From Protea cynaroides (lineage: Eukaryota > Streptophyta > Magnoliopsida > Proteales > Proteaceae): a stretch of DNA of 64,000 nt. The translations under genes and the position numbers were made by a program. The DNA is taken from positions 52,999,007 to 53,063,006 of the forward strand of contig CM053269.1 of the NCBI GenBank assembly GCA_028583415.1, read 5' to 3'. This document shows, piece by piece, positions 54,734 through 64,000 of this stretch. The notes below the pieces were generated by a model that was not told the DNA's origin, ran no database searches, and saw nothing but the letters and a program-made list of their open reading frames with translations. Within the stretch, counting starts at the first letter, position 1. Each line of letters begins with the position of its first letter.

Positions 54734-57455
54734 ATGTTAACAGAGATAGCAGCGGTGGTGTTGGTGGGTCTTCTGGGATGGACTTATCAGGCCACACGGC
54801 CTCCACCCCCAAAGATATGTGGATCCCCAGAGGGTCCTCCTGTTACCTCACCCAGAATCAGACTCAGTGATGGTAGGCATCTAGCCTACAGAGAGAGTGG
54901 AGTCCCCAAGGATGAGGCTAAGTACAGAATCATCGTCACTCATGGCTTCGACAACTCCAAAGAGTTCAGTTTAAATGCGTCTCAGGTAATAACTACCCAT
55001 TACTCAAAACTGAGATTATTTGTGGGGTTGCAATTAATGAAAGATTACATACAGTGGGAAAGTGCCAGCCATGGAAACTCTTTTAAGGGTAATTTTATGT
55101 AAATACCTAATTGAGGATGTAGAAGATTAAAGATTGATGCAACCTCACTGAATGATCAATTTCTACCTGCAAAGACTGTATTCTTGACCAAATTAAATTG
55201 AGAGGGGTGGGGGTGGGGGTGGGGATGATAAAACATATCTGTTTATTTTCTTTCACTCTGTCGTCAAGATATGCTAAGGTTGACCAACACCAAAGAGAAT
55301 GATTAGATACAGTGGGCAAGTGGCACCCATGGAAACTCTTTAAGAGATTTTATGTAAATACCTAAATGATGATGTAGTAGCTTAAGGATTGATGCAACCT
55401 CACTGAATCATCAATTTCTAGTTGCAGAGATGGTATTCTAGACCAAAATTAAGTTGGGTGGAGTGGGGTGGGGTGGGGTGGGGGATGATAAAACAGATCT
55501 GTTATTTCTCACTCCAAGTCATTATTGCAAGGATCGAAGATGACCAACACCAAAGAGAAAGATTAGATACAGGGACAAGTGCCAGCCATGGAGACTCTTT
55601 TAAGACGATTTTATGTAAATACCAAATGAGATGGAGATTAAGGATTGATGCAACCTCACTGAATGACAATTTCTACCTGCAGAGATTGTATCTAGACCAA
55701 AATTAAGTTGGGAGGGATGGGGTAGGGGATGATAAAACAGACTGTTTATTTCTTTCACTCCAAGTCTATTATTGTCAAGGTATGCGAAGATTGACCAACA
55801 CCAAAGAGAAAGATTAGATACAGTGGACAAGTGCCAGCCATGGAGACTCTTTTAAGATCGATTTTATGTAAATACCTAAATGATGATGTAGAAGATTAAG
55901 GATTGATGCAACCTCACTGAATGATCAATTTCTACCTGCAGAGATTGTATTCTAGACCAAAATTAAGTTGGGAGGGATGGGGTAGGGGATGATAAAACAG
56001 ATCTGTTTATTTTCTTTCACTCCAAGTCTATTATTGTCAAGGTATGCGAAGATTGACCAACACCAAAGAGAAAGATTAGATACAGTGGACAAGTGGCAGC
56101 CATGGAAACTCTTTTAAGATCAATTTTATGTGAATACCTAAATGATGATGTAGAAGATTAAGGATTGATGCAACCTCACTGAATGATCAATTTCTACCTG
56201 CAGAGATTGTATTCTAGACCAAAATTAAGTTGGGAGGGATGGGGTGGGGGATGATAAAACAGATCTGTTTATTTTCTTTCACTCCAAGTCTATTGTCAAG
56301 ATATACAAAGGTTGACCAACACCAAATATAGAGGCAAGTAATAAATAGAGATTTAAAGTACCCTATGAAACATGATCTCTGTTCATATTAAAAAAAATGA
56401 TGTCTGTTGAATCTTACCATCATTCTGTTGGCAGGAACTTATAGAAGAGCTAAGAATATATTTTGTGTCATTCGATAGAGCTGGGTATGGAGACAGTGAT
56501 CCAAACCCAAGGCGGTCAGTTAAGAGTGAAGCATTTGATATTCAAGAACTCGCTGATCAGTTGGACATTGGATCAAAATTTTATGTCATTGCAGTTTCTA
56601 TGGGAGCCTATGCTGGTTGGAGTTGCCTTAAATACATACCACACAGGCACGATACTTGAGAATTCAGGATTTAATTTATCCTATATCTTCATCCCGTAGT
56701 GACATTCTCTTTTAAAATTTCTCAACCATATTTGCAGGCTAGCAGGTGCATCCTTAATAGTACCTGTGGTCAACTACTGGTGGCCTTCTTTGCCTGCTAA
56801 TCTATCAAGAACAGCCTTGAGGGAGAAGGCGGTGCCAGACCAATGGATATTTAGGATCGCACACTATGCCCCCCGACTACTATACTGGTGGAGGTCTCAG
56901 AAATGGCTCCCTCCAGCCCCTATGTTTGAAGGTCATCCAGTGATTTTTAGCAGGAAAGATAAAGAGATCTTGACGAAGATGCCGGATGCCTTAAGGCCCG
57001 GTCAGGTAGTTACTCTTCCTCTGCATCACATATTTCAATTAAATTTACTTTGACATTTGTGTCATCTGCATTAATTACAGATCTGGATGCTTATTGATAT
57101 CAAATATGTTAGATAATGTGTGTTTTATAATTTTCAGGATAAGGTAACACAGCAGGGGGTATTCGAATCTCTACATCGAGACTTGATGGTTGGTTTCGGG
57201 CATTGGAGCTTTGATCCCTTGGATCTAAGTAGCCCATTCCCTGAAAGTGAAGGCTCTGTTCAAATCTGGCAGGGTTACGAAGACAGGATGGTTCCATCTC
57301 TACTACAGCGGTATGTTGCCGATAGGCTCCCTTGGATCAAGTATTATGAAGTTCATGATGGTGGCCATTTTTTCATTTATGAAAGAAGCTTTAGTGAAGC
57401 CGTCTTGAGAGCACTTTTGCTTGGAGAAGAACCTCCTTCTACCTTACTAGACTAG
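54734..57455 (+). CDS. Alpha/beta-hydrolase fold protein, divergent copy D
   Basis: Exons are 54734-54985, 56435-56646, 56738-57005 and 57138-57455, giving 349 residues. An upstream in-frame ATG at 54698 would add 12. I prefer 54734 because it aligns with A-C and follows an acceptor-like CCAG. The N-terminal anchor is LTEIAAVVLVGLLGW. The motifs are HGFDNSKEFSL, FDRAGYGDSDPNPRR, Ser139 in AVSMG, Asp293 in GYEDRMVPS and His321 in DGGH. The first Gly of the usual GxSxG elbow is Ala here. Intron 1 (1449 nt) is filled with a tandem repeat. Intron 2 (91 nt) appears to be GC-AG (donor CACAG|GCACGA); intron 3 (132 nt) is GT-AG. Exon lengths and phases equal those of A-C. It is likely a membrane-anchored hydrolase of unknown substrate. 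Confidence 0.88.
55043..56330. repeat. Intronic tandem repeat, five units of 250-262 bp
   Basis: Units start at GATTACATAC (55043) and GATTAGATAC (55301, 55561, 55812, 56074), with a truncated sixth after 56311. Each has CCATGGARACTCTTTTAAG, GATTGATGCAACCTCACTGA, ATTAAGTTGGG with a G-rich run, and GTTGACCAACACCAAA. The last units are more alike than the first. The repeat fills most of intron 1 of gene D. Confidence 0.93.
55204..55484 (+). other. Two G-quadruplex-type tracts in intron 1 of gene D
   Basis: 55204-55224 holds four runs of four or five G separated by single T. 55455-55484 holds runs of three to five G (GGGGTGGGGTGGGG core). Both are on the transcribed sense strand. They are expanded versions of the G-rich part of the tandem repeat. 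Confidence 0.7.
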
Positions 57456-57703
57456 TTAAATTGAAGTTCTAAGTAGGTTACATAAGAAAACATAAGAATC
57501 TCATGACAATTTCTATATATGATTGCATTGGTGACAACCACATACAAATTCTAGATGTTGAGGGTGTATAACTATTGCATTCTTATGGCGAAAGAATTGA
57601 TATATTGTTTCATGACTTTATTTGTTTTCATGATTTGTTGCCATAGGCTGTATCAAAATTAGAGTCCATCTTCAAAATTCTTGCAGTCTTGTAATCAATA
57701 CCA

Positions 57704-57795
57704 TGAGCTCCAGCCATCAACTATTTACCAGCTAATCTATCATGAGAGGCTTAATGGAAAAATGGTTGTGGAGGAACAGTTGATTTTTGGGCTTG
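57704..57795 (+). pseudogene. Degraded hydrolase exon-3 fragment
   Basis: The sequence AGCTCCAGCCATCAACTAT, then TTACCAGCTAATCTATCA and GAGAGGCTTA, aligns with the exon-3 start in genes A-D (APVVNYWWP..PANLSREA). The WW-containing codons are deleted and there are stops. No other exon was seen nearby. It is a relic of a further tandem copy. Confidence 0.65.
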
Positions 57796-58724
57796 ACTAA
57801 TTTATGTAGTCGATTGAGGATTCAAAGCAATTTTCATTCATCTACTGTTGCTCACAGAAGAAGGGAAGGGAAATTTTTTGCAAGTGGCAAGCCTGTCTAT
57901 GGTCATGCAGGGAATGTAAAAAAAAAAACCATCAAATGCTAACAGGGACTTCTGACATGCATGAGTCATTGAATCTCGAGTTGTGTCTTAGAAACCTTGA
58001 AGTGTGAACCCATTCTTTTGCAGACTAGATACCCTTGCATTGCTTTTTTGAGGGTTTCAAGGGTACCAAATGTGGATGAAGCTGAACTTCGAACCTTGGG
58101 GTGGATATTATAAAAATAAAAAAAATAAAAAAAATCTAAGAGTGGGATTAATAAATCAGGAAAAGCTCCATGAACTTGAATTTCGAAACTCTTTTTTTTT
58201 TTTTTTTTTTTTTTCAACATTTGGAAATTGAACAGAAGATGCAGCCTTTACTGTATAAAATTAAGTGGAGTTGTTACACATGAGCTTCTTTAGTTCTTTT
58301 GTTTTGAGGATTTTTCATGTGATCGTTTCCATTCCACGACAGAGGATGTCATCTGACAACAGATGAATCCTCCAAATTTTCTTTATAATTTCATAGGATA
58401 ACTTAGACCCTTTCCTTCTCCCATATACAAATATCACTAAATCACTTTACCTGATGGCATTATGGACAAGGGAGAGGGAGTAGAAACGAGATAGTTTTCA
58501 AGATGAGAAGCAAGCCTAACTATGTCTAAAGTTCGGTAACTTTATCATTACGATTATGAGGACCACGAATGAAGGGCATACAATTTGTTCCCTATTATTT
58601 TTGCTTTACAATGCTTGACAAGATTTGTAATTATAATAGAATTTTATTATTTCCACTTTATATAGGATTTCGAAAACCTTATAACAGTCAAGTGCTGGAT
58701 TAATTGGTATATTAGGTCCCATCA
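57796..58724. other. Intergenic, no gene seen
   Basis: Contains poly-A and poly-T tracts (for example about 58191-58214). No coding family was recognised. Confidence 0.45.
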
Positions 58725-59465
58725 TGTTCCATCACTGATTTACTGGTTCGAACTAGTTAGTGGAGGGATTCTCACACATATAAGGCATCCAAGGTTTTGG
58801 TCTCTAAGTAAGATGGGATTATTCCCAACACCTTACACTCTCTTCTCTTTTAAAGAATAACCTTGACCATCTCAGTCCAAAGACAGAAATCATGATGGTT
58901 TAAAGCTTGGAAAATATGAGGTAAATCACTCAAATTCCTTGATAAGATTTTTTTTTTCTTTTCTCTGTGAATATTTGGCCACATAAAACTTAGACTGGTA
59001 TGTCCAGAAAACCTTTGCTACAAAATCTCAGGAAAAACTAAGCAGTAACGAGAAAGTTATAACAGATCACAGTAAAACCTTGAAACCTTTACTATGATAC
59101 CATGTCAAGTTTCTAACTCAAAAGTTCGAACTAATAAGTGGAGGAACTCTTCATATATAAGACCACAGGATTCCAATCTCATTAGCAATATGGGACTATT
59201 CCCAATATTCTCCCTCACATGAAACCCCACCGTTAGGTGGTGTACATGTGGTAGTATATGTGGCAATACATAGCACTTTTCAGGTGACTAATCTCTCTTC
59301 TTGGGTGACTGATCCCTCTTTGTGTGACATATAGTCCTTCTTTTAGGTGATCATCCATCTTTGGGTGACCATAGTTCCTCTTTTATGCATCTGGCGTCCC
59401 TCTTTCGGTGACTATGCCTCTTTTTTTAGGGTTATTATGAGAGGGAATCTGGAGCTCTGATACCA
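58725..59465 (-). mobile_element. Tandem TRIM array sharing one LTR (family 1)
   Basis: LTR-like blocks are 58725-58830 and 59103-59207 (105 bp, ends TGTCAAG...CCAATA on plus). The primer-site complement GATACCA directly precedes 59103, and a second GATACCA precedes 59465. A polypurine complement (TTCTCCCTCAC) follows 59207. The middle LTR thus serves two units, and the outermost LTR at 59465 is lost after a few bases. Non-coding. Confidence 0.7.
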
Positions 59466-59880
59466 TGTAACAAAATAAAAAAGAAAGAAAGGAAAAATTG
59501 AGATAATGGAGAAGAATGATAGAGTCAACGTGTGTGTTCTCCTTCTCTTATGGTTCCTTTATTTATAATCAAAGAGGAGAAACAATAGTTTAGGAAACTT
59601 TCCTACATAGAATCATAAATCAATTAGGAAACTAAACCTAGACAACTTTGGAAGTAAACTCTAACCAATAAGGAAACAAATAAACACTATGGTGGAAACA
59701 AATCCACTACAATAAATGGAAATAGCTAATATAGAAACAAAACCATATGTAGCACCGATAGCTGGGACCCACAGCATATCGTTAACTCTAACACCGAACA
59801 AATGATTTAACTTGGTTTTTGAGTTTTGAGATCGTTGCAAAGCCAGTAAAGCATGAAAATGAAAATTTTCTAAGATGCAT
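59466..59880. other. Intergenic, no gene seen
   Basis: AT-rich DNA between the TRIM array and the SINE. No feature recognised. Confidence 0.45.
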
Positions 59881-59898
59881 AGGAAAAGATTATTCTGA

Positions 59899-60000
59899 GG
59901 GTGAGCCTTGGTGTGACGGTAAAATCACGGGTTCAAAACACAGAAACAGCCTCTCTACGTTGTGGGGATAAGACTGCGTAGTGCATTGGGACGCCCTTAT
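59899..60000 (+). mobile_element. Au-like SINE with internal deletion
   Basis: It starts GGGTGAGCCTTGGTGTGACG-like (box A region), has a box B-like CGGGTTCAAAACA, then AAACAGCCTCTCTAC and GGGGATAAGACTGCGTA, the typical body of the plant Au SINE. About 30 bp between box A and box B are missing. The flanks AGGAAAAGATTATTCT (59881) and AGGAAAAAATTATTCT (60001) form a 16-bp target duplication with one mismatch. Confidence 0.83.
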
Positions 60001-60314
60001 AGGAAAAAATTATTCTAATATGTCAATGAAATGTCAGGAGTATCTTCTTTTTTGTAAAACTAGAAAACAGAAAGTTTATATGAAAGTAAAGATATTTGAA
60101 GGGTTTTCTGCATTCATATATGATAAATATGTTTGTAAAAAAAATACATTAAAAACATGAATTTCAAGCCATGATCAATAGTTGGAAAGCTATATTAAAA
60201 CATGCCTCAAGATGCATAAACATAAAAGGTAATCTGTTTAAGCTCAAATGCAAATGATTTGATGCTGAATTTCACTTTATCATCTTTCCTTTCTCTATTT
60301 TCTCATTGATTCAG

Positions 60315-60656
60315 AAGCGCAGGAACCAAACTTGGCTGAAGATCGTCACCCACGCACCATTTGCTACCTTGAAAAGAAGCTATAAGTGGTTGCTCTTAAT
60401 GGCATTTTACATATTCTTTGTTCTCTCAGGCCAAACCATTGCAACTCTGGTAGGGAGATTACTATAACAAAGGTGGAAATAGCAAATGGATGCAAACAAT
60501 TGTTGTAACTGCAGGCTTCCCATTTCTCTGTTTTTGACTCTCTGGGGTTTTATTTCCTACATGTATCAAAATTTTGTTGACTATTTGAAGTCAAAGGCTT
60601 TAACTTCTTTGTCTACAGAAGCAAGTGAAAGCTCTAATACTTTAGCTCTAGTCTAG
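60315..60656 (+). pseudogene. Purine-permease-like (PUP family) pseudogene, centre deleted
   Basis: An N-terminal part reads LKRSYKWLLLMAFYIFFVLS, then GQTIATLVGR, and after a one-base frameshift YYNKGGNSKWMQTIVVTAGF, the first-membrane-segment region of plant purine permeases. It joins directly, within about 60516-60536, to LTLWGFISYMYQNFVDYLKS, the C-terminal end of the family, and stops at 60656. The central membrane segments, roughly 250 residues, are absent. PUP proteins are plasma-membrane or vacuolar purine and cytokinin transporters in the drug/metabolite transporter superfamily. This copy cannot transport. Confidence 0.75.
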
Positions 60657-61890
60657 TTACACCTGTTGTCATCTTAAATCGTAGCAAATGACATTTTCTT
60701 TCATACAAAAACCATGATAGAAGCTTCATTTTTATGGAAAAAAAAAAAGGTTCTCTGCCATCTATGTTATATTATGTCTTCACTATTGAGAATGTGGTTT
60801 AGTCCTCAATGTATACAGGCTGTTTGAGAACACTGCAAAAATGCATCTTGCAATCATTGTCCACTATATGCCAGCTCTGCCCAATAACACCTCTACCTAT
60901 TTGCTTGGCTTATGGGGGAAAGTGAAAAAGAGTAGAAGAAAACAAAAAGGATTGTCTGAATGTTCTCTTTTTTTGCTCAAAAAAAAAAAATCTGAAAATT
61001 CATCTCCAAATGAATAAGTCAAATTTATTAAAGTTTTGGTTAATTGCAAGGAAAATTAAAAAGAAAGGAAATGAAATTTTATAATTATTATATCACATGA
61101 TTATATAATTAACTACAACTCATTTCATAATCGATTATTAAGTTTTACTTTACATTTTGCATCCAAATCCCCTACATTTGAGAAGTAAAATAAAAGTAAC
61201 ATTAAAAAGTATCATTACTAAATATAGTAAAAAAATTAAATAATTTATAAAATTATGTTAGATAATGATGATACAAGTAAATTTTCATTACCCTTTCCTT
61301 CAATATCCCCTTGCAAGCAAACAAAACCTAAATGGTCAGGTTGACAACATGCCCATAGAATTAGATTTTCAACTAAAGTCCTATGTGGCACAATAATGGA
61401 TGTACCTAAAAGCCTTATCTAATTGGGCCATTAACAAAAAAATATATATAAATAAATAAATAAATAGTATAGATTATACAGGGCATCTTGAACCCAAATC
61501 TGCCCCTTGTTGAAGTCCTATAGATGTTCTTGCATGAAATGCTGGATGGATAGCTTTATATGTTGAATTCTGAAAATCAAAACAATGTTTGATGTCGTGG
61601 ACATTTTTTTGGGGATAGAATGTCATGTATTATCTCACAATTGCTTTGGCATTTACCCAATTCGGTCGCTGGGTCCCGATCCCCAGTAAAGGTTCTCTCA
61701 AACAAAGTTCTGCATTTTGAACACTTAGATTGTTATCTGAAGGGAAGGGTTCAGTGATTAAGGGATCGGATCAGCAGATCCTAATATGGCATGGAAAAAT
61801 TCATGAAAAAGAGGGTAGATCCTAACATGATAAGCCAAATGTAAGACCCATACTCTATGAATCCGATCTAAACATTTGTTTCATGTCGTA
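60657..61890. other. Intergenic, no gene seen
   Basis: AT-rich with poly-A runs. No coding family or element with clear ends was recognised. Confidence 0.45.
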
Positions 61891-64000
61891 ACAGGTTTTT
61901 CAATCATAATCGGACTAGATGGGACAAATTGGATGACAATCAGGTACGAAATCGGATGAAAAACTGATGATAATTTTTATACCGGTCCCATGATACTGGT
62001 CTACATACCGGTTGACCGGTATGTCTATACGGACAGACTAGTCAGATCTGAAAACAGATCTCTGTGGGTCTTTCTTGTCAAATCTCAACCTTATGGACTT
62101 TCCTAACGTAGGAGACTTCTCAAAAACTTAACCTAGCCTATATAAGGACTTCTAAACCTCCTTAAACTTCTTTGATTGATTCTCACAAACCCTAGAGAGG
62201 AGAATGAGATCTGAAGAGGAGAAAGGAGCTAAGAAAAGAAGAAGAAGAGATTTCATTGGACGAAGAACACCATAATTAGCAAACCAATGGTAAGTGCTTG
62301 TACTTTTCTCTAGGTTCAGTAAACTTGATGATTGATCAATACCATGCATGGCTAGATATTGATCTAAAATCTTAAATTACCGTTAAACCCTAATTCGGTT
62401 GATAAACCCTAGATTCAAATTCTAGACCAAGGTTCATTAGAACGTAGGACTTCAATAGAAAATAAAACAAATCTTATTACATTGCTCAGGCCTAGAATGC
62501 ATAGGAGGAACCCTAGAAGTCAAGTGCGATGATTGAAGGAAGACGAACATCAAGTTGGTGGCCTTTCGAAGGCATACTGGTCGACCATACCGGTGGCACT
62601 AGGTGCTAGTGCCACCCACCTAGTGCCACCGGTATATGAGACTAGTACCTCTCGGGTAGCCTGCCAAGGCTGTCCGGTCGACTATACCGGTCACACCACT
62701 GTACAGTGACTTGCGACCGATATATGCGACTAGTATGTCTAGAATTAGGAAGTTTTTGATCCAGTTGGATTTCGATCAACGTAAAATCCACGAAACTAAT
62801 TCTAATCAAACCCTAATGTCGTATAGGACCTTGTGATAACGAGGTTAGACTCTGTGACATGGAGCAAGCTAGCAATCAAGCGTCAAGTAAGGTAATCAGA
62901 CTCAAACCCTAATTAATTAATAACAATAAAACGTTGTTAATAATTACCTTGTTCTATGGAGTGTTGCTTGTATATATTCACATGTCATCTTTACTTTCAG
63001 TTATTATATTTTGTTCATGATTACTCACTATGCTAGGATGTGATTGTTAAGTATATGAATGTTTTCGTTGGTGTGTGGAATAGGAAAGATCAGGGGTCTT
63101 GGATCATTCCTTACACTAGCACCCTTTCGTATCGCTACTATCTTAACATGCTTGGTACTCGTAGGGTATCAAGGGGAGGGCGTGGCATTGTGGTTTCCAG
63201 CCTGACCACCAGACTCGAGTTCTATCTCTATACTGTAGGGAGCTGTACTGGGATAGGACCTACTGTGATGATATATAGGATTGGTTAGTGATGAGCCTAC
63301 TTGTAAGCTCTCGTCAATAGGGGTGTAGGTATTGGTACGATAAAAGGGTATCAGGGAGAGGACGTGGGATGGAGGTGCAACCTGCCTACCAGACTGTAGC
63401 TCTATCTCTATATCGAAGTGAGTGATGTGGGACGATATCAGTATGTGATCTGTTGGACATGCTCATACTCTCTGCATGAAGGTGCGGTGACCGTCAAACC
63501 TTACCATAGCACCGTGTAAGTATACCAGACCAAATGTGAATGTTACTCATGCATATTGCTTGTTGCATTGTCTAATTTTCTTACTAAGCTAAGTTGTGAA
63601 CTCACCCTTGTATATATACATGTTTTTAAATGTTAACGCAGATTATACTATGGAGGACTACGTGAATGCTCCAGTGTATGGAGGTGTTGCTGTTTTGAAT
63701 GTGCAAGTAGGAGAGAACAAGCATAACACATCATACAAGTGCCCTTACTGCATGTTCTCTAGGATGATTTTAGTTTATTTTATTTTATTTCAATTGGATT
63801 TATAAATAATATAAAGATATTTTATTTATGTTTTGGTGTTTAGATAATTGGATAATTTATTTTATTTATCAATAGAAGTACTTAGTTCATTTACATTAAG
63901 ACTTCCGCTATAATTAATTATATTCTAATTATAGTTATGTGCATTGGCTTGTGTACGTCGACACTGTCATAACAAGATCTTAGTATGAACCGTTGATTTA
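61890..64000 (+). mobile_element. Unclassified repeat, possibly a long LTR or its leader
   Basis: It is rich in ACCGGT motifs (ACCGGTTGACCGGT near 62008) and has a TATA-like TATATAAGGACTTC near 62140 followed by ACAAACCCTAGAG, an arrangement seen in plant LTRs. Two diverged direct repeats lie at about 63152-63280 and 63333-63460 (GGTATCA, GAGGGCGTGG/GAGGACGTGG, CTATCTCTATA). No coding domain or terminal repeat is in the window, so the class is uncertain. Confidence 0.35.
62587..62635. repeat. Perfect 19-bp stem hairpin
   Basis: Arms ATACCGGTGGCACTAGGTG (62587-62605) and CACCTAGTGCCACCGGTAT (62617-62635) are exact complements around an 11-nt loop that itself repeats part of the arm (CTAGTGCCACC). 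Confidence 0.85.

Overview
This is a stretch of a flowering-plant nuclear genome. The evidence is exon/intron genes of a plant alpha/beta-hydrolase family with GT-AG introns, many decayed Ty1/Copia elements, TRIM, MITE and SINE elements, and two 500-N scaffold gaps. The species cannot be named from the sequence. Nothing bacterial, viral or CRISPR-like was seen.

The genic core is a direct tandem cluster on the plus strand. It has four intact four-exon genes for a membrane-anchored alpha/beta-hydrolase: A (4772-13048), B (19670-21734), C (38807-40718) and D (54734-57455), with predicted products of 341, 342, 342 and 349 residues. All keep a Ser/Asp/His triad. B and C are the youngest pair. A is close to them and D is the divergent member. 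Two relics belong to the same array: a promoter-only remnant at about 46560-46880 and a degraded exon-3 scrap at 57704-57795. Copies A, B and C are each followed by homologous DNA of about 2.3 kb carrying the same TRIM element, so the duplicated unit was larger than the gene.

Between the genes almost everything is mobile DNA. Intron 2 of gene A has grown to about 7 kb through nested insertions: an hAT-like element, then a Gypsy-type LTR, then a 5-kb Copia element on the minus strand with a CCTTT target duplication. Between B and C, one dead Copia element is present as two overlapping parts (24471-25654 and 34610-36727). Each part is broken by a different LTR retrotransposon, and an assembly gap lies between them. 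This looks like a haplotype switch at the scaffold join. Downstream of C there is a TAA-flanked, Tourist-like element carrying a fragment of a leucine-rich-repeat gene. Between C and D there are minus-strand Copia remains with a long LTR of about 2 kb. Intron 1 of D holds five copies of a 250-262 bp tandem repeat with two G-quadruplex-type tracts.

After D there are a tandem TRIM array, an internally deleted purine-permease pseudogene, a deleted Au-like SINE with clear target duplications, and an unclassified repeat that may be part of a long LTR.

I found no new molecular system. The most useful observations are the assembly inference around 25-35 kb, the 500-N gap that probably hides about 7 bp, the gene-fragment-carrying MITE, the GC-AG intron and the altered nucleophile elbow in gene D, and the broken permease.
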